Source: Hyphomicrobiales bacterium (GTDB lineage: Bacteria; Pseudomonadota; Alphaproteobacteria; Rhizobiales; Xanthobacteraceae). Taken from it: a stretch of DNA of 10,333 nucleotides. Where the stretch lies: contig PKXB01000100.1 in assembly GCA_003133345.1 (NCBI GenBank), forward strand, positions 1 to 10,333. The letters are read 5' to 3'. This document shows positions 1 through 6,982 of this stretch, piece after piece. A program made the translations under genes and the position numbers. The notes under the pieces are model-generated. The model had not been told where the DNA came from. It did not search any database and was given only the letters and a program-made list of their open reading frames with translations. Positions within the stretch are counted from its first letter, which is position 1; each line of letters starts with the position of its first letter.

Positions 1-66
1 GAGTCCATCCGGGGAATCTCGGCTAATCTGTCGACCGCTGGCTAACTCAAGAAATGGGGAATGGCG

Positions 67-465
67 ATGTCCAGGGAACTGATGTGGCTGACACTGACGG
101 TCATCCTGACCGGCGTGTTGTGGATACCCTACATTCTCGACCGCATCATGGTGCGCGGGCTGATGGGCGCGATGGCCAACCCCTCGCGCAACGACAAGCC
201 GCAGGCGTCCTGGGCGCAGCGGCTTTATTTCGCGCACACCAATGCGGTGGAAAACCTGGTGGTGTTCGCGCCGCTGGTGCTGATCCTCGAGGCCCAGGGC
301 CATTCCACCGAAAGCACCGTCATCGCCTGCGCGGTTTATTTCTGGGCGCGGCTGGCGCACGCCGTCATCTACGCGCTCGGCGTTCCGGTGCTGCGCACGC
401 TCGCCTTCACCGTCGGCTTCCTGGCGCAGGTGGCGCTGGTGCTGGCGATTTTCGGCAAGCTTTAA
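67..465 (+). CDS. MAPEG-family small integral membrane protein
   Basis: The 132-residue product has the size and pattern of bacterial MAPEG proteins (membrane-associated proteins of eicosanoid and glutathione metabolism), with four hydrophobic helices. Counting from the ATG at 61, they lie near residues 6-24, 62-79, 84-106 and 112-131. The loop after helix 1 carries the family signature: R54, then N61 and E64 in RLYFAHTNAVEN, where Arg, Asn and Glu are the residues usually conserved for glutathione binding. Some members conjugate or reduce lipophilic compounds with glutathione, but most bacterial ones have no known substrate, so I do not assign a reaction. Start choice: a GGGGA element at 56-60 directly abuts the ATG at 61 but lies 6 nt before the ATG at 67, so 67 is preferred; 61 would add only Met-Ala. 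It runs convergently into aidB with no terminator between them. Family call fairly sure; function unknown. Confidence 0.8.
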   Translation: MSRELMWLTLTVILTGVLWIPYILDRIMVRGLMGAMANPSRNDKPQASWAQRLYFAHTNAVENLVVFAPLVLILEAQGHSTESTVIACAVYFWARLAHAVIYALGVPVLRTLAFTVGFLAQVALVLAIFGKL

Positions 466-2075
466 TTTAGCGGCGTGGCGCGCTCGGCGATGGCGCGCAG
501 ATCGAGCCCGCGCGGCAGCGTGCCGAAGGCGCCGCCATTCTCGGCGCCAAGCCGCGAGGCGCAGAATGCATCCGCCACTGCCGGTGGCGAATGCTTGATG
601 AGCAGCGCCGCCTGCAGCGCCAGCACCAGATCGCGCACCAGCACGCGCGCTTGTGACTCGTCATTGCGGTCGGCGGCGCGCAGCCGCTGTTGCAGCCGCT
701 CGGCGAACGCCTGCAAGCGCGTGTCGCCGGCCTCGGCGAGTTCATGGCGCAACACCTCGGCCGCCTTCGGCGTGCGCTCGATGGCGCGCAGCACGTCGAG
801 GCACATGATATTGCCGGCGCCTTCCCAGATCGAATTGACCGGCGCCTCGCGATAGAGCCGCGGCAGGATGCTTTCCTCAATGTAGCCGGAGCCGCCCAGC
901 ACCTCCATCGCCTCCAGCGTCACGAACGGCGCGCGCTTGCAGATCCAGAATTTCGCCGCCGGTGTGACCACGCGGCGGAACACGGTGGAAACCTCATCGC
1001 TCTCGTCATAGGCGCGCGCCAGCCGCATGGTCAGCACGGTCGCCGCTTCCGATTCGAGCGCTAGATCGGCCAGCACGTTGCTCATCAGCGGCTGGTCGAT
1101 CAGCCGCTTCTGGAACGCGGTGCGATGGCGCGCGTGATGCACCGCCTGCGCCACCGCCTGGCGCATCAGAGACGACGACCCGATGCAGCAGTCGAGCCGC
1201 GTGTAACCGGCCATTTCGATGATGATCGGGATGCCGCGGCCCTCCTCGCCGATCAACTGTGCAGTGGCGCCGTCGAATTCCACTTCGCTCGAAGCATTGG
1301 AGCGGTTGCCGAGCTTGTCCTTGAGCCGGACGATATGGATCGCATTGCGTTCGCCGTCCGGCGTCCAGCGCGGCATCAGAAAGCAGCTCAGGCCTTTCCC
1401 CGACTGCGCCAGCACCAGGAAGGCGTCGCACATCGGCGCCGACAGGAACCATTTGTGGCCGTGCAGGCAGAAGCTGCCGTCGCCGGCCGGCTCGGCGCGC
1501 GTCGAATTGGTGCGCAGATCGGAGCCGCCCTGGTTCTCGGTCAGCCCCATGCCGAGCAGGGCTGCGGATTTTTCACGCACCGGGATGAAACGCTTATCGT
1601 AATCGCGCGGGAAAATCTTCGGCAGCCATTCCGCCGCGATCGCCGGCGCATAACGCAAAGTCGGCACCGAGCCGTAGGTCATGGCGAGCGGGCAATAAAC
1701 CCCGCTCTCGATCTGGTTGAGCATGTAGGTGCCGGCCGCGCGTGCCACATGGGCGCCCGGTTTAGGATCGGCCCACGGGCTCGAATGCAGGCCGGCACGC
1801 AGCGCGATGGCCATGAGGGCGTGCCAGGCCGGATGGTAGTCCACTTCGTCGAGCCGATGGCCGAAACGGTCGAGCGTGCGCAAGCTCGGGGTATATTTAT
1901 TGGCGTCGAAGCCGAGCTGGATGGTCTCCGGCTTGCCGAGCGTGGCGCCGAGCGCGGCCAGCCCGTCGTCCGCCCATCCCGCCTGCTCGCGCTTGACCGC
2001 CGCGCGCAGCACGATGTCGCTCGCGAACAGATTATAGGGCTCGAGCGGCGGCGGCTGGTTGCTGACCTCGAACAT
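462..2075 (-). CDS. aidB: AidB-type acyl-CoA dehydrogenase (alkylation-response flavoprotein)
   Basis: This 537-residue protein matches the E. coli AidB family in length (about 540) and motifs rather than ordinary 380-residue acyl-CoA dehydrogenases. Visible in order: a long N-terminal region with YTPSLRTLDRFG-type sequence, LTENQGGSD (178-186, FAD/substrate loop), GNRSNASSEVEF (256-267), LGGSGYIEE (393-401) and RLYREAPVNSIWEGAGNIM (406-424). Glu418 in WEG sits where the acyl-CoA dehydrogenase base of this subfamily is expected. A helical C-terminal domain follows, the part that in E. coli AidB carries DNA-binding surface. AidB binds FAD and DNA, is induced by alkylating agents and is thought to protect DNA; its physiological substrate is unclear. 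The ATG at 2075 has GGGAGG 8 nt upstream. A palindromic repeat sits immediately upstream and argC beyond it on the same strand. No Ada-type regulator is in view. Family call very sure; regulation unknown. Confidence 0.93.
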   Translation of the reverse strand: MFEVSNQPPPLEPYNLFASDIVLRAAVKREQAGWADDGLAALGATLGKPETIQLGFDANKYTPSLRTLDRFGHRLDEVDYHPAWHALMAIALRAGLHSSPWADPKPGAHVARAAGTYMLNQIESGVYCPLAMTYGSVPTLRYAPAIAAEWLPKIFPRDYDKRFIPVREKSAALLGMGLTENQGGSDLRTNSTRAEPAGDGSFCLHGHKWFLSAPMCDAFLVLAQSGKGLSCFLMPRWTPDGERNAIHIVRLKDKLGNRSNASSEVEFDGATAQLIGEEGRGIPIIIEMAGYTRLDCCIGSSSLMRQAVAQAVHHARHRTAFQKRLIDQPLMSNVLADLALESEAATVLTMRLARAYDESDEVSTVFRRVVTPAAKFWICKRAPFVTLEAMEVLGGSGYIEESILPRLYREAPVNSIWEGAGNIMCLDVLRAIERTPKAAEVLRHELAEAGDTRLQAFAERLQQRLRAADRNDESQARVLVRDLVLALQAALLIKHSPPAVADAFCASRLGAENGGAFGTLPRGLDLRAIAERATPLN

Positions 2076-2100
2076 GAGACGAGCCTCCCGGCATAAACGC

Positions 2101-2208
2101 TGTCATTCCGGGGCGCGCCGAAGGCGCGAACCCGGAATCCAGATGCAGACTCGGGAAGAATGTATCTGGATTCCGGGTCCGGCCCTATTGGGCCGTCCCG
2201 GAATGACA
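2101..2208. repeat. Nested palindromic intergenic repeat (two hairpin units in inverted orientation)
   Basis: The outer arms TGTCATTCCGGG (2101-2112) and CCCGGAATGACA (2197-2208) are perfect inverted repeats. An inner perfect 15-bp pair runs 2130-2144 with 2164-2178. Each half also folds by itself. On the left, ATTCCGGG (2105-2112) pairs with CCCGGAAT (2131-2138), capped by CGCGCC-GAA-GGCGCG (2114-2128). On the right, ATTCCGGG (2170-2177) pairs with CCCGGAAT (2197-2204), capped by GGCCC-TATT-GGGCC (2181-2194). The element is thus two REP-like units head to head, or one long hairpin. Elements of this design are common between genes in Bradyrhizobium relatives (recalled, not searched). It starts 25 nt upstream of aidB and ends 5 nt after the argC stop, so in RNA it would form the 3' hairpin of the argC message and the 5' leader of any argC-aidB readthrough transcript. 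Confidence 0.85.
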
Positions 2209-2213
2209 GGGAA

Positions 2214-3272
2214 TCACGGGAACAGCGCCACCTGCTCCAGCCCCATGGCCTCCGGATAGCCGAGCACCAGGTTCATGTTCTGGATCGCCTGGCCGGAGGC
2301 GCCTTTGACCAGATTGTCGAGCGCCGAGACGATAATGGCGCGGCCGGGAATCCGGTCCTTGGCGACGCCGATGAAGGTCATGTTCGAGCCGCGCACATGT
2401 CTGGTCTGCGGCGTCTCCCCAAACGGCAGAACGTGCACGAACGGCTCCTTCGTGTAGAACTTTAAAAGCAGCGCATGAAGGTCTTCCGGGCTCCGCCCGC
2501 GTTTGCCCCGCACGTAGATGGTCGAGAGGATGCCCCGGTTCATCGGCACCAAATGCGGGGTGAAGCTGACGATTACCTCCCGCCCGGCGGCGAGCGAAAA
2601 CTCCTGGTCGAGTTCGGCCATGTGCCGGTGATGCCCCACCCCGTAGGCGTGGAAGCCTTCCGACACTTCCGAGAACAGCATGGCTTCCTTGGCCGCGCGC
2701 CCGGCCCCGGTCATGCCCGACTTGGCGTCAACCACGATCTCGTCGAGATCGATGGCCTTGGCCTTGATCAGCGGGATCAGCGGCAGTTGTGCGCAGGTGG
2801 TGTAGCAGCCCGGATTGGCGATCAGCCGCGCCTTTTTGATTTCGCGCCGGTGGATTTCGGTCAGGCCATAGACCGCCTCGGTCTGTAGCTCCGGCGCGTG
2901 ATGCTCATGGCCGTACCAGCGCGCATAGGCGGTGTGGTCGCCGAGCCGAAAATCGGCCGACAGATCGATCACCTTGGTCGCCGGCGCCTGCGCCAGCAGC
3001 TGCTTCACCACCTTCTGCGTGGTGGCGTGCGGCAGCGCGCAGAACGCGATGTCGAGCCCCGCCTTAGCCCAGTCGAGCCCTTCGATGGCGACCAGCTTCG
3101 GCAGATCGTAGGGCGAGAACTGCGGGAATACGTCGCGCATCGCCTTGCCGGCGCTGCGCTCGGCGGTGAGCAGCACGATGTCGGCGCGCGGGTGGCGCAG
3201 CAGCATGCGCACAAGTTCTGCGCCGGTATAACCGGAGGCGCCGAGTACGCCGATTTTCGCTTTGGTGGCCAT
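2214..3272 (-). CDS. argC: N-acetyl-gamma-glutamyl-phosphate reductase
   Basis: ArgC catalyses the NADPH-dependent reduction of N-acetyl-glutamyl-5-phosphate to the semialdehyde, the third step of arginine synthesis in the cytoplasm. The 352-residue product starts with a Rossmann loop, IGVLGASGYTGAEL (7-20). It carries the active-site segment IANPGCYTTCAQL (151-163), where Cys156 is the predicted nucleophile forming the thioester, and GVGHHRHMAEL (211-221), which supplies the catalytic His, probably His217. DAKSGMTGAGR (182-192) and FTPHLVPMNRGIL (237-249) are further conserved family blocks. Length fits the longer ArgC type. The ATG at 3272 has GAGGA 7 nt upstream. No other arg gene is in the window. 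Downstream on the same strand come the palindromic repeat and then aidB. Nothing looks damaged. Very sure of the family and function. Confidence 0.96.
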   Translation of the reverse strand: MATKAKIGVLGASGYTGAELVRMLLRHPRADIVLLTAERSAGKAMRDVFPQFSPYDLPKLVAIEGLDWAKAGLDIAFCALPHATTQKVVKQLLAQAPATKVIDLSADFRLGDHTAYARWYGHEHHAPELQTEAVYGLTEIHRREIKKARLIANPGCYTTCAQLPLIPLIKAKAIDLDEIVVDAKSGMTGAGRAAKEAMLFSEVSEGFHAYGVGHHRHMAELDQEFSLAAGREVIVSFTPHLVPMNRGILSTIYVRGKRGRSPEDLHALLLKFYTKEPFVHVLPFGETPQTRHVRGSNMTFIGVAKDRIPGRAIIVSALDNLVKGASGQAIQNMNLVLGYPEAMGLEQVALFP

Positions 3273-3335
3273 TTAACGATCCTCATCCAGAGTCTTAAAG
3301 AACTACCGGACCAAGGCCAACAGCGCGGATGTCAG

Positions 3336-3369
3336 GAAAAGAAGTGCCGCGGCCAAAATCCGGCGGCAC
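3336..3369 (-). terminator. Possible intrinsic terminator after the Fe-S protein gene
   Basis: GTGCCGC (3344-3350) pairs with GCGGCAC (3363-3369). Read on the minus strand, the hairpin is followed by the U-rich run CTTCTTTTCC (3343-3334). It lies about 120 nt past the stop of the Fe-S protein gene and about 70 nt before argC, so it could end the former transcript. The stem is short and the 12-nt loop large, hence modest confidence. The rest of the 3273-3487 gap holds the argC ribosome-binding site and presumably its promoter, but I see no convincing -35/-10 pair there. Confidence 0.4.
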
Positions 3370-3487
3370 GGGGACGTTTTTACACGCGAAAGCGCGCCCG
3401 TGCCGTGGCGATACGGCGGCGGCGGAGGCTCGCTGGTGCAAATAGCGTCGTCATGGGCGCGTGAGATAGGCCGCCGGCACCCCGGCG

Positions 3488-4839
3488 TCAAGCCGCCGGC
3501 CGGCCCAAAGGTAAAGGCTGATCGGCGAGCATGACTTTGACGACCATATCGCGGGCCATCGCCGGATCGACGCCATTGGCGGACATCAAGTCCTTGCAGT
3601 CGGCGACGATGGCGTCGGCGTCCTGCATGATCTTCAGACGTTTGAAGTGGTCGTCGTGATGCAGCCCCATGCTTTCGCCGACGATGTCGAGAATATTGAT
3701 GATCTTGAACGGCCATTCGCGTTCGTGTGCGCACAGGTCGCGGTGGTCGGGGTGATAGATCGCGACCAGCGCGTCCACGCCGGCGGCTTCCGCCGCTTCT
3801 AGCTCGGCCAGATGCAGCCCGCGTTTGTACTCCGGCAACGCGTTGAGGAAATTGCTCATCAGGCCGACCGCCGGCTGGTGCAGATCGACAATCTCGATGC
3901 CGGGCACCATTTGCAGCAACGTGATACCGGCCTCGACCACGCCCTTGACGCCCGGATGCTTGTGCAGCGCGATCTTCAGCGGCACCGGCTTCCTCAACAG
4001 CGGGCGCATATCGTCGAAGCGCGTCGCCAGGAACAGCATGAACGGCGTCATCTCGAACGGCCGCGATCCGCGCACCTTCTCGATCGTCGGCAGCGTCGTC
4101 TCGGTGAACTGCACGTGGCAGCTCGCGCACCACGAGATCACGCCGGTTTTTCCTTCGGCCAGCTTGTCGAGCGAATTGGTGGCGACGCGGCCGGACACTT
4201 CAAGGTCGCCGGTGCGCGCCTGAACGATGCCGCAGCAATGGCTCGGCCCGCCCATGACCTTGTAAGTGACGCCGAGCGCGTCCATGACGTCGAGCGCGAG
4301 CAGCGCGATGTGCGGCGTCTTGAGCACGTTGCACCCAGTGTAAAAGACAAAATCCGGCCGCTCGCCCGGCTTCACGGTCGAGCCGGACTCAAGACGCTCG
4401 GTCGCTTTTTGACCGAGCCGCGTCAATTCATTCGCGGATAGTTGCATGCGCGCGAGCACGTTGGTGCCGTCGGCGACTAGGCGGAAGTTTTCCACGCCCT
4501 TTTTGCGCTGCTCGCGCGGTTCGGCCGCTTGCCGCGCCATTTTCACGCGCGCCATCGCCAGCAGAAAGCGCGGATTGACGCCCTCGGGACAGGCCGCGAT
4601 GCAGTCGCCGGTCAGCGCGCAGCCTTTCGCCCAAGCCTTCGAGACCTGCGGCCCGTCGCCGAAACGCACGATATCGAGCACGCCGGAAATCACCGCTGTC
4701 GGCGTGGCGTCGCCGACCCGGCTGGCGCAGTGACCGGGTAGATTTCCACGCACTTGCCGCACTTGGTGCAGGCGTCGAGCATCTCGCTCGTGCGCTCCGT
4801 CAAGGCTACTTCGAAGGCGGTTTGCGTCATCGGCTGCAT
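3488..4839 (-). CDS. (Fe-S)-binding protein, HdrD/GlpC-like with CCG domains; frameshifted as given
   Basis: Proteins of this group carry a two-cluster ferredoxin module followed by cysteine-rich CCG domains, and usually pass electrons between an oxidoreductase and the quinone or heterodisulfide pool. The likely start is the ATG at 4839 (GGAGG at 4850-4854, 10 nt upstream). It opens with DACTKCGKCVEIYP (residues 22-35), then loses frame: translation from 4839 stops at 4690-4692. The main body (stop at 3488) is open in another frame, upstream as far as a GTG at 4762. Adding one base at the GGG of 4717-4719 joins PVTAPAG to VGDATPTAVISG and gives about 450 residues. After the repair come C-x5-C-x3-CP (Cys 74, 80, 84), YTGCN (Cys170), the CCG motif in PSHCCG (202-203) and CASC (238-241). 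The C-terminal CCG-like half reads HKHPG and YHPDHRDLC, so ligand Cys are largely replaced. Tyr34 stands where the fourth cluster Cys is expected. No dehydrogenase partner is adjacent. Family sure; intactness doubtful. Confidence 0.78.
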
Positions 4840-4893
4840 GTTAGCCCCGCCTCCGCCGCGCTACTAGCGAGGCGGCGCCGTTGCGGCAAATAA

Positions 4894-4919
4894 GAAGGCC
4901 GCCGGTTCCGGCGGCCTTC
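4894..4919 (-). terminator. Strong hairpin terminator after the tandem MBL genes
   Basis: GAAGGCCGCCGG (4894-4905) and CCGGCGGCCTTC (4908-4919) are perfect 12-bp inverted repeats around TT; the realistic loop is 4 nt. On the minus strand the hairpin is followed by TTATTTGCC, a short T-rich tract, as expected for an intrinsic terminator. It begins 25 nt past the stop of the frameshifted hydrolase gene (4945-5939) and lies before the Fe-S protein gene on the same strand. That arrangement separates the two transcription units and implies a separate promoter for the Fe-S gene between about 4855 and 4893. The plus-strand side has no T tract, so I call it for the minus strand only. Confidence 0.75.
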
Positions 4920-4944
4920 TGCAACAAGCGTTATAGCGAAAAGC

Positions 4945-5939
4945 TCAGATCGAGGGGTTCCACGGCATGGGCACTAGCCGGTAATCGGAACCCGCCTTCT
5001 CGACATGACCCACGCTCGGGAACGGGAAGTGGAAGCCGACGACGGTCGCCTTTTCCGCTACCGCCATGTCGAAGAACTTTCGGCGCGTAGCGAACGCAAG
5101 TTGGGGATCGTTATCGTACATCAGCTGCCAGTCCGGGTGAGTAAGAAACAGCGAGGGAATATTGGTCACGTCGCACTGCGCCAGGATGCGCGCCGAACCG
5201 GACGCGATTGCAAACGAAGTATGACCCGGCGTGTGCCCCGGCGTCGCGATTGAGGTAATGCCGGGCGCGACTTCCTTGCCCCACTCATAACGCGTCACCT
5301 TGCTTTCGATGCCGGCGAAATACTTCTTCGGATTCGGGAAGTGTCCCTTGTTGTAGGTATTCGTCCTGCTGATATTGCTCTCGTCCATCCAGAACGCCCA
5401 TTCCGGCGCCGGCACCTTAATTTCCGCGTTCGGAAATACCAGCCCGCCATCGGCCGTGCGCAATCCGCCAGCATGGTCGATGTGGAAGTGCGAAAGCAGC
5501 ACGATGTCGATGGACTTGGGATCAATGCCGGCGCCGGCCATGTTGTTGCCAAGCTGGCCGACTGCGCCCTTGGTCGCGGCAAATGCGCCCGGGCCGAAGC
5601 CGGTGTCGAGCAAAATGAGCTTAGAGCCGGTGTTGATCACCATCGGGTTGAATACGACCGTGACCTGTCCTTGGGATAATAGGCGGCCTCGGCGGCGGCC
5701 AGCGTCTTGTCCTTGTCGAGATTGACGATGAAGCCGTCGGGGATCGGGAAAGTGCGCGCGCCATCGGACAGCTGTGTGATTTCATAATCACCGACCTTGT
5801 AGCGGTAGAAGCCGGGCGCCTGCTTGCCCGCGGCCGGGGCAGACGCCAGGGCGCTCCGCCCCATCAACGGCGTGAGCGCGGTTGCCGCGCCGGCGGCGGC
5901 GACGCCCGCGAACAATTTGCGTCGTGTCAGTTGGGTCAT
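4945..5939 (-). CDS. Tat-exported MBL-fold hydrolase, methyl parathion hydrolase-like; frameshifted as given
   Basis: Two overlapping frames make up one gene. Residues 1-91 read from the ATG at 5939 (GAGGGAG 8 nt upstream) and then run off frame near 5664-5667. The rest is open from 5643 down to the stop at 4945. Adding one base (GACAGG back to GACAAGG) gives YYPKDKVTVVFNPMVINTG and a 331-residue protein, exactly the length of the paralogue next door. A twin-arginine signal (LTRRKLF followed by a hydrophobic Ala-rich stretch to about residue 33) predicts folded export to the periplasm. Repaired metal ligands: HFHIDH (151-156), His236 in TPGHTPGH, Asp257 in QCDVT and His304 in GFHFPFPS, a complete binuclear site. 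The opening APGFYRYKVGDYEITQLSDG and ending YRLVPMPWNP resemble methyl parathion hydrolase. Likely reaction: hydrolysis of a lactone or ester; substrate unknown. It is the second gene of a two-gene operon, 47 nt after the paralogue. Confidence 0.82.
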
Positions 5940-5986
5940 GCTGTCACTCCCTCGATTTTAAGTTTGTTCTGTCGCAACGCCGACAA

Positions 5987-6982
5987 TCAGATAGTCGGAT
6001 TCCATATCACCGGAATTTCGCGATAGCCGGTGCCGTATTTCTCCACATGCGCGAGCGAGGGGAACGGATAGTGGAAGCCCTGCACCCGCATCTTGTCCGC
6101 CACCAGCATATCATAGACCTTGCGGCGGGTGGTTTCCGCCATGGCGCCGTCCTGGTCGTAGAACGCGTGCCAGTCGGGATGGCGCACGAACAGAAACGGC
6201 ACGTGGGTGACATCGGACTGAACATAGACCGTGTCGGAGCCCGAGGCGATCACGAACGAGGTGTGGCCGAAGGTATGGCCGGGCGTGCCCTGCGCGGTGA
6301 CGCCGGCGATCACCTCCTTGCCCCAGTCATAGGTTTTCACGCGTTTGAGCACGTCGGCGTTGAACACGCGCCGCACGTTCTTGAAGTTGCCTTCGATGCG
6401 GCCCTTTTCGGCGCGGCTCATTTCGCCGTCGTCCATCCAGTACTTGTGCTCGGGCGCCGGCACCAGGATCTCGGCGTTCGGATAAGTGAGCGAATTGTCG
6501 GCCATCAGCAGGCCGTTGATGTGGTCGCCATGATAGTGCGAGATGATCACGGTATCGACGGCGGCGCGGTCGATACCGGAGGCCGCGAGATTGGTAATGA
6601 ATTGTCCGCCGACGCCGTTGCTCTTCTTGTAGTTGGCCTCGCCGGTGCCGGTATCGATCACGACGAACTTGGAGCCGGTGTTCAGGCAAATCGGGTTATA
6701 TGGCGTGGTCATCATGTCCTTTTCCATGAAGACCTCGGCGAGCGCGGCATTCACCACATCCTTCTTGATGTTGATGACGTGATCCTCCGCCATCTTGAAG
6801 CGGGCGACACCATCGGTCGCGACCGTCACCTCGATCATGCCGATCTTGTAGCGGTACCAGCCGGCGGCCTGCTTGCCGGCCGGCGGCGTGGCGGCGCGCA
6901 CCGGGTGGCCGAATGGAACGGTCACGGCGGCCGCCGCACTAGCAGCAACCGACAACAGATTGCGGCGTGTGAGTGAGGTCAT
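5987..6982 (-). CDS. Tat-exported MBL-fold hydrolase, methyl parathion hydrolase-like (intact paralogue)
   Basis: The 331-residue product starts with a twin-arginine signal, LTRRNLLSV, plus a hydrophobic stretch ending near VRA (28-30), so it should be exported folded and metal-loaded. The mature part opens with AAGWYRYKIG, a block shared with its neighbour. It carries the MBL ligands HYHGDH (149-154), His236 in TPGHTFGH, Asp257 in QSDVTH and His304 in GFHYPFPS. From memory, methyl parathion hydrolase (also 331 residues) has ligands at 147, 149, 151, 152, 234, 255 and 302, a constant offset of two, supporting that subfamily. The aromatic at YWMDD (Trp182) lines up with an MPH active-site Trp. 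Bacterial relatives include lactonases, arylesterases and organophosphate hydrolases, so the substrate cannot be named. The ATG at 6982 is chosen over an upstream in-frame extension to 7207 because AGGGGAG precedes it by about 7 nt and it begins the Tat signal. First gene of the pair. Confidence 0.9.
   Translation of the reverse strand: MTSLTRRNLLSVAASAAAAVTVPFGHPVRAATPPAGKQAAGWYRYKIGMIEVTVATDGVARFKMAEDHVINIKKDVVNAALAEVFMEKDMMTTPYNPICLNTGSKFVVIDTGTGEANYKKSNGVGGQFITNLAASGIDRAAVDTVIISHYHGDHINGLLMADNSLTYPNAEILVPAPEHKYWMDDGEMSRAEKGRIEGNFKNVRRVFNADVLKRVKTYDWGKEVIAGVTAQGTPGHTFGHTSFVIASGSDTVYVQSDVTHVPFLFVRHPDWHAFYDQDGAMAETTRRKVYDMLVADKMRVQGFHYPFPSLAHVEKYGTGYREIPVIWNPTI

Noticed and set aside
1..60. 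Possible 3' end of an upstream gene (frame 1 open to the TAA at 43-45)
   Set aside because: Only 14 codons are visible and none is recognisable; an open stretch this short is expected by chance.
1125..2096. Long plus-strand open frame (323 codons) across aidB
   Set aside because: It is Arg/His/Ala-rich with no recognisable motif and lies fully opposite the well-supported aidB; typical high-GC antisense shadow.
2059..2259. Plus-strand 66-codon frame over the palindromic repeat
   Set aside because: Its sequence is simply translation of the repeat arms; no ribosome-binding site and no independent support.
3303..4133. Minus-strand 276-codon frame overlapping the Fe-S gene, ending in a hydrophobic tail
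   Set aside because: Most of it is the shifted frame of the Fe-S gene. The tail ILAAALLFLTSALLALVR (about 3303-3356) looks membrane-like but has no start or ribosome-binding site of its own that I can support.
4690..4762. Programmed ribosomal frameshifting as the explanation for the broken Fe-S gene
   Set aside because: No slippery heptamer followed by a stable structure is apparent at the junction, and a second unrelated gene nearby shows the same kind of lesion, so error or mutation is simpler.
5882..6976. Long plus-strand open frame (364 codons) opposite the intact MBL gene
   Set aside because: No motif or ribosome-binding site; low-information composition; the minus-strand gene has complete MBL ligands and a Tat signal.
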